DNA of 64,000 nucleotides from Clostridia bacterium. GTDB lineage: Bacteria > Bacillota > Clostridia > Christensenellales > Borkfalkiaceae. The stretch covers positions 1-64,000 of the forward strand of contig CAAGME010000022.1 of assembly GCA_900770945.1 (NCBI GenBank), in the 5' to 3' direction. Each line of letters opens with the position of its first letter. The stretch's first letter is position 1. Position numbers and translations under genes: made by a program. The notes below the pieces were generated by a model. That model made no database searches. It was not told the DNA's origin and saw nothing but the letters and a program-made list of their open reading frames with translations. This document shows positions 51,013-58,398 of this stretch, piece by piece.

Positions 51013-51822
51013 TTATAGGCGGGTTTTATCGGTTTTATCGTCGGCTTTGACAAGGGAGCGAAAATACTTTTTGTTTGTGATTTTCGCTAAAAGAAGAAGA
51101 GAAAGCGCGTACAAAGCAATCAAAAGCACTGCGCATATTATTACGCCGAAAACGCCTGCCGCATAATTAAAATCATCGAGATTTTTAAACACCGCAAGCC
51201 AAACGCCCTCGGCGGAAAACACGGGATACGGATACCACTCGACGGGGAAAACAAACCTTCCGAGGACTTTCACTATGACGGCGTACAAAAGCGCAAACGA
51301 CGACAAAAGACAGACTTTTTTTGTTTTTACCTCTTTTTCGGGCTTAAACAGCGCAAAAAACGTTATGACGCAAACGGGGAAAATCACATGCATGAAAAGC
51401 GATTGGAAAAATCCTTTCAGATTTTTCCACGCCCAACCGGTGAATCCGAACGGCACGGCGGCAAAATACTGCGGAACGCAATACGCAACGAGGGTTATGA
51501 CTTCGTTAAGGGTAACGAGTATAACGACGTATTCGTTATCGAAAATTTTAAGTCCCTTTTTTAGCCCCGAAAGATAACATATCGTTCGCCCCACGCCCCA
51601 AAGCCCGGAAAGCCCGAGCGCAAGATAGGTAAAATAGGTAAAAAAACCCGCTTTGCCTATATATTTTGCCAAAGCCTTTTCCTCTTCCTTTACAGGGTGA
51701 TAAAAGAAAGTCGGATAATTGTACGACGAAAATATCTTAAAAAAGACGTAGACGGCAAGCGCGGACGCAAGCCCGAGCGCAACGGAAAATATTAAGTTTT
51801 TAGCATTGAGTTCTCTTTTCAT
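51013..51822 (-). CDS. Polytopic membrane protein of unknown function
   Basis: A 269-residue protein with about six hydrophobic helices (roughly residues 10-30, 57-78, 98-120, 138-160, 172-192 and 225-250) and a Lys/Asp-rich cytoplasmic tail. No motif or family is recognised. The ATG at 51820-51822 has no strong ribosome site. It is flanked by a terminator on one side and the divergent cyclophilin gene on the other. Confidence 0.7.
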   Translation of the reverse strand: MKRELNAKNLIFSVALGLASALAVYVFFKIFSSYNYPTFFYHPVKEEEKALAKYIGKAGFFTYFTYLALGLSGLWGVGRTICYLSGLKKGLKIFDNEYVVILVTLNEVITLVAYCVPQYFAAVPFGFTGWAWKNLKGFFQSLFMHVIFPVCVITFFALFKPEKEVKTKKVCLLSSFALLYAVIVKVLGRFVFPVEWYPYPVFSAEGVWLAVFKNLDDFNYAAGVFGVIICAVLLIALYALSLLLLAKITNKKYFRSLVKADDKTDKTRL

Positions 51823-51864
51823 GTTTTTAGTATAGCATATTCCCGCCGATTAGGCAAAAAAAAG

Positions 51865-51893
51865 TTGCTTTATTCCGCGATAAGCTGTAAAAT
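51865..51893 (+). promoter_or_regulatory. Promoter of the cyclophilin gene
   Basis: -35 TTGCTT (51865-51870), 17-base spacer, -10 TAAAAT (51888-51893). Confidence 0.55.
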
Positions 51894-51916
51894 AAAAAGA
51901 AAAAAGGAGCGGGAGC

Positions 51917-52462
51917 TTGTTCCCGATACTATTAAAAATGGACACTAAACACCCTATCGTTACTTTTAAAATGAACAACGGCAAGACAATGAAAGCCGAA
52001 CTTTACCCCGAAATCGCGCCTAACACGGTCAACAACTTTTTAAGCCTCGTGAAGAAAGGATATTATAACAACCTCACGTTTCATCGCGTTATAGAGGGCT
52101 TTATGATACAAGGCGGTTGCCCGGACGGCACGGGCAGAGGCGGTCCCGGATACACCGTTAAAGGCGAATTCGACTCTAACGGGTTTAAGAACAAATTAAA
52201 ACACGACAGGGGCGTTTTATCTATGGCGCGCACTATGATGCCCAATTCCGCGGGTTCTCAGTTTTTCATAATGCACCGCCGCGCGCCGCACCTCGACGGA
52301 GAATACGCCGCATTCGGTAAGCTCATAGAGGGCTTTGATGTTCTCGACGAAATCGCCTCTTGCCCGACCGATTTTGCGGACAAACCGAAAAAACCCGTCG
52401 TAATGGAAGAAGTCACGGCGGAAACGTTCGGCGTAGATTACCCCGCGCCCGTGAAGTATTAA
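51917..52462 (+). CDS. Peptidyl-prolyl cis-trans isomerase, cyclophilin type
   Basis: A 181-residue cytoplasmic cyclophilin that speeds proline isomerisation during folding. Motifs: ELYPEIAPNTVNNFL, FHRVIEGFMIQGG with the catalytic Arg, FDSNGFKNKLKHDRGVLSMA, NSAGSQFFI and FGKLIEGFDVLDEI. The TTG at 51917 is chosen because AAGGAG lies 7 bases upstream; the ATG seven codons later (51938) has none but would also give a complete domain. It is a single gene. Confidence 0.93.
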   Translation: MFPILLKMDTKHPIVTFKMNNGKTMKAELYPEIAPNTVNNFLSLVKKGYYNNLTFHRVIEGFMIQGGCPDGTGRGGPGYTVKGEFDSNGFKNKLKHDRGVLSMARTMMPNSAGSQFFIMHRRAPHLDGEYAAFGKLIEGFDVLDEIASCPTDFADKPKKPVVMEEVTAETFGVDYPAPVKY

Positions 52463-52464
52463 AA

Positions 52465-52562
52465 GTTGAAAACGGAAAGTTGGAAGTTGAAAATTGAGGA
52501 TTTTAAAAATATAAAAATTCGCCCTTAATTTTCAACTTTCACCTTTTACCTTTCAACTTATC
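52465..52562. repeat. TTTCAA/TTGAAA heptad repeat in inverted arrangement
   Basis: AAAGTTGGAAGTTGAAAATT and, 45 bases on, AATTTTCAACTTTCACC and CCTTTCAACTT face each other, allowing a long weak hairpin after the cyclophilin stop. Confidence 0.6.
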
Positions 52563-52605
52563 TACGGCGCACGCGGTGGCAAAATGTGCCGCTATACGCC
52601 GTTAG
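52563..52605. repeat. GGCGCACGC-TGGCAAAATG repeat, copy 1
   Basis: About 42 bp: GGCGCACGCGGTGGCAAAAT followed by GTGCCGCTATACGCCGTTAG. Copies are at 56666-56709 and 57389-57431. GCGGCAC and GGCGCAC-like ends pair. Confidence 0.7.
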
Positions 52606-52613
52606 GACACTAT

Positions 52614-52660
52614 AAAAACCCCGCATATAGGTCGATAATCGACATATATGCGGGGTTTTT
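52614..52660. terminator. Bidirectional terminator with TCGATAATCGA core
   Basis: A stem of about 21 bp (AAAAACCCCGCATATAGGTC and its near-complement) lies between the convergent cyclophilin and peptide D genes. The core TCGATAATCGA recurs in other terminators here. Confidence 0.85.
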
Positions 52661-52671
52661 ATGTCTGCCGA

Positions 52672-52800
52672 CTAATCTATCGGCAGCGGCGGCAAATCTA
52701 TTGTCGGGTCTTTGTCATCGCCCGTGCCGGAGGACGATATCAAGCTTACTTTCTCTACTTCGATAACAAATACCGAAGCTTCAACCCATTGCTTTTTCAT
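52672..52800 (-). CDS. Short peptide D, diverged family member
   Basis: A 42-codon gene directly after peptide C (stop and start 6 bases apart). The product MKKQWVEASVFVIEVEKV continues with LISSSGTGDDKD and ends with PPLPID. The basic start, aromatic at position 5, alternating hydrophobics and S-S-G turn fit the family; the E-D-V-I core is degenerate. The ribosome site (AAAGAG) overlaps the end of peptide C. Confidence 0.5.
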   Translation of the reverse strand: MKKQWVEASVFVIEVEKVSLISSSGTGDDKDPTIDLPPLPID

Positions 52801-52806
52801 GTCTTT

Positions 52807-52959
52807 TTACTCTTTGCTTCCGTCGATATCGTCCCAGCCCTGACTTGCGTTACCGCCAAGGTTAAAACTACCGGCAGGGTCGTTGCCCGAAGCCGTAAGC
52901 GTATTTGCAACGCTAACTATTATTTTTTCTATTTTTGCTTTTTCGAATGCTTTTTTCAT
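52807..52959 (-). CDS. Short peptide C of the family
   Basis: A 50-codon gene 24 bases after the beta-helix protein, with AAGGAG 9 bases before ATG. The product starts MKKAFEKAKIEKIIVSV, has the turn TLTASGNDPAG in place of the E-N-V-I core, and ends GWDDIDGSKE, which matches GWNDITKGQ at the end of peptide A. No signal peptide. Function unknown. Confidence 0.6.
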   Translation of the reverse strand: MKKAFEKAKIEKIIVSVANTLTASGNDPAGSFNLGGNASQGWDDIDGSKE

Positions 52960-52983
52960 GATAAAAACTTCTCCTTTATTTTG

Positions 52984-55983
52984 TTATTTTACGATATACT
53001 CCGCGCAAGCAACGCCGTAAGCGTAAATCGCCTTTGCAATGCCGCTTACTCCGTCCGCTTCCCACTTGTTAGCGCAGTAATCGTACACGCCGTAAACAAG
53101 CGTTTGAACCGTTTCCGTGTTACTGTCAACAGTCTTTTTGATAACGACTTCAACCCGCATGCCGAGTTCGGAAGCGTAAATGCTCGCACCCGTATAAACG
53201 TACAAATCGCCGTCTTTCGTCCACTTGTCGGCGAAAATGTTTTCACCGCCTATCGTGACGGTGTAACCGCTGTTTTCGCCGTAAACGGTTGCGTAATTTT
53301 TAGCCGTCATAGCGTAGACGATTGCGTTCACGTCGGAAACGTTAAGCGTTACTTTGGAAATAAGGTTTTTGCCCGTCGAAGTCGCGCCGCTTGTAGGCTT
53401 AGCAAGTTCGGTTTCCGTGAGGCTATACTTTTCAATAACCTCGTCTATTGCAGTTGTGTCGGCAATTCCGAGGAATTTTTTAGCCGCTTTGCCGTAATAA
53501 ACAAGAGCTTTAACCGCCGCTTTTGCCTTTTCTGTTGCGGTAGTTGTTCCGAGGAGCGTATCGCAATAGCCGAGAACGCTGAGTTCCTTGCTGTCCACAA
53601 GCTTTTCTTCCTCATAAACTTTAACTGTATAAACTCTGTCGATAATCTGCGGGGTGATGCCTGCGATAATGTAATATCCGTTAACCTTTTCGGCAACGAC
53701 TTCTTCTCCGCCGTTATAAGCGTAAGTGACTTTAACGTTTTTGCCGACTTCATTTACTCCGATTTTAAGCGTTAATGAAGTGCCGAGATTAACGAGATAT
53801 TCTTTGAGAGTAGAACACTTCACAACGCCGTAAGTGCCGTCATTGTTTTTGACTAAGGTAAAGCCTTTCGCAAAATTATCTTTAGTTAAGTTAGGTTCAT
53901 TGCCTACAAACGTACCGCCAGAGACTGTCAACGTGCAACCGCTTGTTCCTAAAAACTTAACTTCGCCGTTAGTGTTGAAAATACCGCCTTCGATTGCAAG
54001 CGCAGAGCCTTTCGCTCCGTTTACGTTAGCTTCTTCGCCGGCAGTATAAGTACCGCTTTTTATAGTTACAAAAGCGCCTTCATCAAGCCATACGGCATAA
54101 TAATTAGTTCCCCGAACCGTGCAATTTTCAAGCACAACGCCGCTTGCATTGTAAACGTTTATTCCGCCCTCAAACTCCACGTCTTTCACGGTAAAACCAA
54201 TTGTTTCGCCCTCATCGCCGACAAATAAAGCATAGGAGCTGCCTTTGTTACAAACCATTTTTCCGTTTGTAATAACGCCGTCGGTACCTTCAAAAACGTG
54301 TCCGAAATTTTCAGAAATGTAAGTATAGCCGTTGAGGTCTAAGGTAATACCTGCAATATTATAAACGATACCGGCATCTACCTCGCTATAATCGTAATAA
54401 TCACTGCAAAGCGTTATCGTTTCACCTGACTTCGCTGCTTGTACGGCTTCCGCTAAAGATGCGTACGTGTTTTTACCTATTTTAGCAACAACTATTTCCT
54501 TAGCAGCACCGTCAACGTATTGATACACGGTATATTCGCCTTCGCTCGTCGGGTCTACGCAAAGTTTTTTATTGTTGCTCACGCTACCGTCGTCATACGT
54601 GTAAACTTCCGTAACGGAATTTTTACCGACTTTTATTTTAGGTGCGAGTGTGTTAGCTGTCGTATAAGTGTTTATAGCTATCCGACTAATAGTCGTATTA
54701 TTGAGTATAACGGGGTTTGCACTTGCAACGTTGCTCCAAACAGCCGCGCCGTTTTCATTATCGGCACCTAAATCAAGACTATTTGAAATATTGCAATCGG
54801 TAAAAGTGCCGCCGTGTGTACCATAAAGGTTAATCGCATAAAGATATTCGCCACTGATGTTTACATTAGTAAATTCGGTCGTTGTGCCGCCACAAAGGAA
54901 TATACCGAAGCGAGCTTTGCCGACCATATTCAAATTTTTAATCTTTACGCCGGTGCAATAAACTGCCGGAGAACTCGCTCTGCCGAAATAAAGAGCGGAG
55001 CCGCCGGATTTTGACGGGTCATCCGTAGTGGCGCAAGTTATCGTGTGATTTGCGCCGTCAAGCGTGATATTGCTAACGATATCGGAAACAATATCGATTT
55101 CTTCAGTAAGCGTTATGTCCGAAGTAAGCGTAATTACGTCGCCTTTTTTCGCTCCGTCAAAAGCTTCTTTTAACGAAGTGTATTCTTTGTCGCCGATTTT
55201 CGCAACAAGCTTTTTAACAGTGTAGCTTCCGTCGCCGTTATCAACAGACCTGTATCCCTCGGGAACAAAGTTGCCATGCATGTTATCGTCGCCGGCAGCC
55301 GGATTATATTTTATGAACGTACCGCCTTTTACTACGAAGGTACCGGTTTTACCGTTTTTAACATTCAAAACATAATAAAATTTGTTCCAATCCTTTTCAG
55401 AAGAGAAAGTACCGCCGTTTATCACAATGTCTCCGCTACCATATATAGCAATCGTTTCGTTACCTTCTCCGTAGGAACTGCCGCTTCCGTCCCCGCCGAC
55501 AGTATAATTACCGCCATTTATTGTAACCGTAGCCGCATTATTAACGATCAAAGCTTTATAACTTGAGCCTTCGCCGCCATAAATTCCGCCTTTGTTTGCA
55601 TTAAGCACGAGATTACCGCTATTAACCGTGACAACAGCACTATTTGCTACCTTGCAATCGTTTGATATGGTATAGTCGCCTAAATCGATTGTCAAATCTT
55701 TGTCGACAACCACGTTTTCCGCCGTGTCCGCAACAAGCGTTACCGTATCGCCGTCTTGCGCTGCGACTACCGCTTCCGCCAAGGTTTTGTACTCGGTTTC
55801 GCCGATTTTTGCTACCGCCTTTGCTTCCGTTGTGTTTCCCGTAGTGCTTTCTTCCAATGAAGGTGTTTCGCCTTCGGCGAAGACGAAGGCGAAGGGTTTA
55901 TCGAGAGATAAACCGAACAAGGACAACGAAATCGCAAGAACAAAAGCTAAAACGGAAAACGCTTTAATTTTGTTTTTTAACAT
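52984..55983 (-). CDS. Secreted right-handed beta-helix protein with C-terminal beta/YGKAA module
   Basis: A 999-residue exported protein with a signal peptide (about 1-36). Three segments begin with a shared cap (AKIGETEYKTLAEAVVAAQD, AKIGDKEYTSLKEAF and AKIGKNTYASLAEAVQAAK, followed by G-[DE]-T-[VI]-T-L), each leading into parallel beta-helix coils rich in Asn/Gly turns (to about 710). The last 270 residues carry the duplicated module: LKIGVNEVGKNVKVTYAYN, helix VKALVYYGKAAKKFLG, a second beta part and helix AIYAYGVACAEYIV, as at 35633-37222. Beta-helices bind or cleave polysaccharides, or act as adhesins; no catalytic set was recognised. AGGAG precedes ATG. Two short peptide genes follow. 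The promoter has a perfect operator in its spacer, facing an XRE gene. Confidence 0.82.
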   Translation of the reverse strand: MLKNKIKAFSVLAFVLAISLSLFGLSLDKPFAFVFAEGETPSLEESTTGNTTEAKAVAKIGETEYKTLAEAVVAAQDGDTVTLVADTAENVVVDKDLTIDLGDYTISNDCKVANSAVVTVNSGNLVLNANKGGIYGGEGSSYKALIVNNAATVTINGGNYTVGGDGSGSSYGEGNETIAIYGSGDIVINGGTFSSEKDWNKFYYVLNVKNGKTGTFVVKGGTFIKYNPAAGDDNMHGNFVPEGYRSVDNGDGSYTVKKLVAKIGDKEYTSLKEAFDGAKKGDVITLTSDITLTEEIDIVSDIVSNITLDGANHTITCATTDDPSKSGGSALYFGRASSPAVYCTGVKIKNLNMVGKARFGIFLCGGTTTEFTNVNISGEYLYAINLYGTHGGTFTDCNISNSLDLGADNENGAAVWSNVASANPVILNNTTISRIAINTYTTANTLAPKIKVGKNSVTEVYTYDDGSVSNNKKLCVDPTSEGEYTVYQYVDGAAKEIVVAKIGKNTYASLAEAVQAAKSGETITLCSDYYDYSEVDAGIVYNIAGITLDLNGYTYISENFGHVFEGTDGVITNGKMVCNKGSSYALFVGDEGETIGFTVKDVEFEGGINVYNASGVVLENCTVRGTNYYAVWLDEGAFVTIKSGTYTAGEEANVNGAKGSALAIEGGIFNTNGEVKFLGTSGCTLTVSGGTFVGNEPNLTKDNFAKGFTLVKNNDGTYGVVKCSTLKEYLVNLGTSLTLKIGVNEVGKNVKVTYAYNGGEEVVAEKVNGYYIIAGITPQIIDRVYTVKVYEEEKLVDSKELSVLGYCDTLLGTTTATEKAKAAVKALVYYGKAAKKFLGIADTTAIDEVIEKYSLTETELAKPTSGATSTGKNLISKVTLNVSDVNAIVYAMTAKNYATVYGENSGYTVTIGGENIFADKWTKDGDLYVYTGASIYASELGMRVEVVIKKTVDSNTETVQTLVYGVYDYCANKWEADGVSGIAKAIYAYGVACAEYIVK

Positions 55984-56136
55984 TTCTTTTTACACTCCTG
56001 TAAAAATATTTACGACGCGCTCTTTTCGTACGCGACTGTATCGTTATTCAGTATTATTTTACGTGTTTTTGCAACAAACTCTTTTCTTTACTCGCTTAAA
56101 ACAAAAACTCACCGTGTGCGGGACCTTATTACCTTT

Positions 56137-56165
56137 ATTATAGTAACAATTATTGTTACTGTCAA
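56137..56165 (-). promoter_or_regulatory. Consensus promoter with perfect spacer palindrome, beta-helix operon
   Basis: Minus strand: -35 TTGACA (56160-56165), 17-base spacer, -10 TATAAT (56137-56142). The spacer is exactly GTAACAATAATTGTTAC, a perfect 8-bp inverted repeat, so a bound repressor would block polymerase. The long leader (about 145 bases) contains no other clear signal. Confidence 0.8.
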
Positions 56166-56239
56166 GCGTTTTATAGTAGTTTTATGATATACTATCCTTG
56201 TAGGGGTGCAAAAGAAAAAGAATTGCTCACGATAAGGTT

Positions 56240-56440
56240 ATGGAATTCAAAGATAGACTTAAAGAATTAAGAATTGAAAAGGGCATATCTCAGCAAACGC
56301 TCGCAAAAAGCGTGGATATGTCTAAAATGGCGATTTCGCATTGGGAAAGCGGACACAGCGAACCAAGCATTAGCCAGCTTATTTTTTTAGCCGATTATTT
56401 TAATGTTTCCGTCGATTACCTCGTCGGTAAAGAATCCTGA
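56240..56440 (+). CDS. XRE-family repressor
   Basis: A 66-residue HTH_3 protein: FKDRLKELRIEKGISQQTLAKSV, SKMAISHWESGHSEPS and LADYFNVSVDYLVGKES, the usual stand-alone form. It is divergent from the beta-helix operon and very likely binds the palindrome at 56143-56159. A weak TATACT (about 56187) precedes it. The ribosome site is poor (GATAAGG). Confidence 0.85.
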   Translation: MEFKDRLKELRIEKGISQQTLAKSVDMSKMAISHWESGHSEPSISQLIFLADYFNVSVDYLVGKES

Positions 56441-56665
56441 TATTCAATCATTGACAGCGTTCCTCGAACGCTGTTTATTTTCCAACCGAGAATTATATTC
56501 TTTTTTTCAAGAATGTCAATAAAAAAAGCTTGAAAAAAATAAATTTCATATTTAAACTTTTGCATAAAATTTATGTGCATTTTGACAAGAATTTGATTTT
56601 GTCCGAAGTTTACTGCAACCGCGAATAATATATAGCACCGCAATTTTCAATTTTCAACTTATCGC

Positions 56666-56709
56666 CTGCGCACGCAGTGGCAAAATGTGCCGCTTTTGCG
56701 GCGTCAGGA
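56666..56709. repeat. GGCGCACGC-TGGCAAAATG repeat, copy 2
   Basis: TGCGCACGCAGTGGCAAAAT then GTGCCGCTTTTGCGGCGTCA, preceded by TTTTCAACTTATC as in copy 1. Confidence 0.7.
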
Positions 56710-56716
56710 CTCTATA

Positions 56717-56761
56717 AAAACCCCGCGAATAAGTCGATAATCGACTTATTCGCGGGGTTTT
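56717..56761. terminator. Bidirectional terminator with TCGATAATCGA core
   Basis: A perfect palindrome: AAAACCCCGCGAATAAGTCG and its complement around ATAAT. It lies between the convergent XRE and SecB-like genes. Confidence 0.88.
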
Positions 56762-56782
56762 AAAATATTCGGCTTTTTAAAC

Positions 56783-57214
56783 TCAATTCAATTGTTCCTT
56801 GGGCGTAGGCGTTTGCACGGTGCGGGCGGACGAAGAAATCATAGCGTCGATGTCGATTTCCGGCAAGACGAACGCGGGAACGGAACAGTTTGCGGTGAGC
56901 GTTGCGACATGCGACCTAAGAAAAGGAAAAAGCGTTCCGACGGCGTACCGTAGCTGCTCCGTTTTGTCCGGAGCAACGGAGTTTTCGGCAGAAAATTTCC
57001 CTTTCAAAACCACCCTCAAATCAAACGGAACGGGCACATCCTCCGTGACAGCCGCTATCGAAACGGAAAAATCGGCTTCAAAATCCGAGCCGGAAGAAGC
57101 AAGGCGGCACTCGAACCTCGGCGCAATGGTATACTTTTCGTTTTCTTTTGCCACCTCGTTGAGCTTAAAATAGCTTTCCGCCACTTTGAATCCTTTAAAA
57201 ACAATTTTATTCAT
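56783..57214 (-). CDS. SecB-like protein-export chaperone
   Basis: A 143-residue protein resembling the SecB fold: KVAESYFKLNE, beta strands through FEADFSVSIAAV and PFDLRVVLKGKF, then LRYAVGTLFPFLRSHVATLT and the conserved ending VPAFVLPEIDIDAM. SecB keeps exported proteins unfolded or serves as a chaperone for toxin-antitoxin pairs. No toxin-antitoxin gene is adjacent, so a general role in export of the many secreted proteins here is possible. The ATG at 57212-57214 follows GGAGG by 7 bases; the longer reading runs into a repeat. Confidence 0.75.
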   Translation of the reverse strand: MNKIVFKGFKVAESYFKLNEVAKENEKYTIAPRFECRLASSGSDFEADFSVSIAAVTEDVPVPFDLRVVLKGKFSAENSVAPDKTEQLRYAVGTLFPFLRSHVATLTANCSVPAFVLPEIDIDAMISSSARTVQTPTPKEQLN

Positions 57215-57233
57215 GAGTTCGCCTCCGTGCAAA

Positions 57234-57282
57234 AAATTGAAAATTGAGAGTTGAAAGTTGAAAATTAAGGTCGATAACATTA
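57234..57282. repeat. TTGAAA heptad repeat
   Basis: ATTGAAAATTGAGAGTTGAA and AGTTGAAAATTAAGG just upstream of the SecB-like gene. Confidence 0.6.
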
Positions 57283-57388
57283 TATATAACGGATATAGTT
57301 TCCAAACTTTCCTAACGGCGGAGAGTGAAGAGAATTGACACAGCAGGTGACGGAGACCGATAGGCGCGTACTAAAACGTACGTAACTA

Positions 57389-57431
57389 AAGGACGACGGC
57401 GCACGCAGTGGCAAAATGCGCCGCTATGCGG
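57389..57431. repeat. GGCGCACGC-TGGCAAAATG repeat, copy 3
   Basis: GGCGCACGCAGTGGCAAAAT then GCGCCGCTATGCGGCGTTAG, followed by AATTTTCAACTTATC. The rest of 57283-57483 holds no gene I can support. Confidence 0.7.
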
Positions 57432-57483
57432 CGTTAGGGCAATTTTCAACTTATCTCTATTTTACTACCTCGGAGCATATTTG

Positions 57484-58167
57484 TCAAGAAGCAAAGCACG
57501 CATATTTTGCCCAAGTTTTTAAAAGGAAGGGTAAAAACTCGTTAAAAGCCGCCACGGGCGCGTCGCAAACGCCGTTGAATCTATCGGTTTTCGCTTTGAT
57601 TTCCTTTAACTTTTCCCTCACGATATCCGGGCAGTTTTCTTCCGTTTCGGATATAATTTCCTTTATGGATTTGAAGTTTATCGCGGCGTATTTTTTCACC
57701 TCGTCGAGCTTTCTCGTTTCGATTTTAAAAACGGGCAACGCAAACTCCTCCACTTTGCCGGACAGCCTTTTTGTTCGCCCGTAAAACGATTCGCAATCCT
57801 CTTCTCTTGTTTTTTTGTTTCTTTTTTCGCCTTGCGACAAGCCGAGCAGCATCAAAAAAACAGCGTATAACGCGATTAACGCAAAAAACAGCACGAAAGA
57901 GGACACGGCGTTAAAAAGTTTTTCCTCGTGTAAAAAACTTGCCGGCACGGGAAGAAGAGAGGATAAAAAGTAATGACCGACGGCAAGCCCTCCTATAAAA
58001 AACACGACAAAAAGCGACGGACGAACGCGCCCCGCCGCCGCGAAAGCGCAAGATGAAACGAGCGAAACGCACGAACCGACGACAAAGAGCGTTACGACAA
58101 GCTCGACCCGACCGTTTTCGGTGAGCTTTGACGCAACTTCGTTTAAAATATCGGATAAATATTCCAT
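57484..58167 (-). CDS. Membrane protein with cytoplasmic helical tail, unknown function
   Basis: A 227-residue protein with three hydrophobic helices (about residues 22-42, 50-72 and 88-110) and a charged cytoplasmic half with predicted helices (DEVKKYAAINFKSIKEIISE, VREKLKEIKAK). The general plan recalls CvpA-type proteins but I see no diagnostic motif. GGGGAA precedes ATG; the promoter is TTGTCT-17-TATAAA (58220-58248). Confidence 0.65.
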   Translation of the reverse strand: MEYLSDILNEVASKLTENGRVELVVTLFVVGSCVSLVSSCAFAAAGRVRPSLFVVFFIGGLAVGHYFLSSLLPVPASFLHEEKLFNAVSSFVLFFALIALYAVFLMLLGLSQGEKRNKKTREEDCESFYGRTKRLSGKVEEFALPVFKIETRKLDEVKKYAAINFKSIKEIISETEENCPDIVREKLKEIKAKTDRFNGVCDAPVAAFNEFLPFLLKTWAKYACFAS

Positions 58168-58219
58168 AAAAAATTCCCCATAAAGTAGTTACCCCGATTA
58201 TTCGGCATTTTGCGGGGGT

Positions 58220-58248
58220 TTTATACTTCGAACGCAAAAAAAAGACAA
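58220..58248 (-). promoter_or_regulatory. Promoter of the 57484-58167 gene
   Basis: Minus strand: -35 TTGTCT (58243-58248), 17-base spacer, -10 TATAAA (58220-58225). Confidence 0.5.
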
Positions 58249-58297
58249 AATCGCACCGATCGGATAATTATAAATACGCTCGGCGCAAATAAAACAG

Positions 58298-58326
58298 TTT
58301 ACAAATCGGCTTACTTATGATAAAAT
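58298..58326 (+). promoter_or_regulatory. Promoter of the CNNM/CorC operon
   Basis: -35 TTTACA (58298-58303), 17-base spacer, -10 TAAAAT (58321-58326). Confidence 0.6.
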
Positions 58327-58398
58327 ATACTAAATATTTTTATTGTTAGGTAAAAATAAATCTTTTTTTTATTTTAAGGAGTAATCATTCAGGTTTCT

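Noticed and set aside
52648..53775. A 375-codon plus-strand frame
   Set aside because: It is antisense to two short peptides and the beta-helix gene, with shadow-like composition and no start signal.
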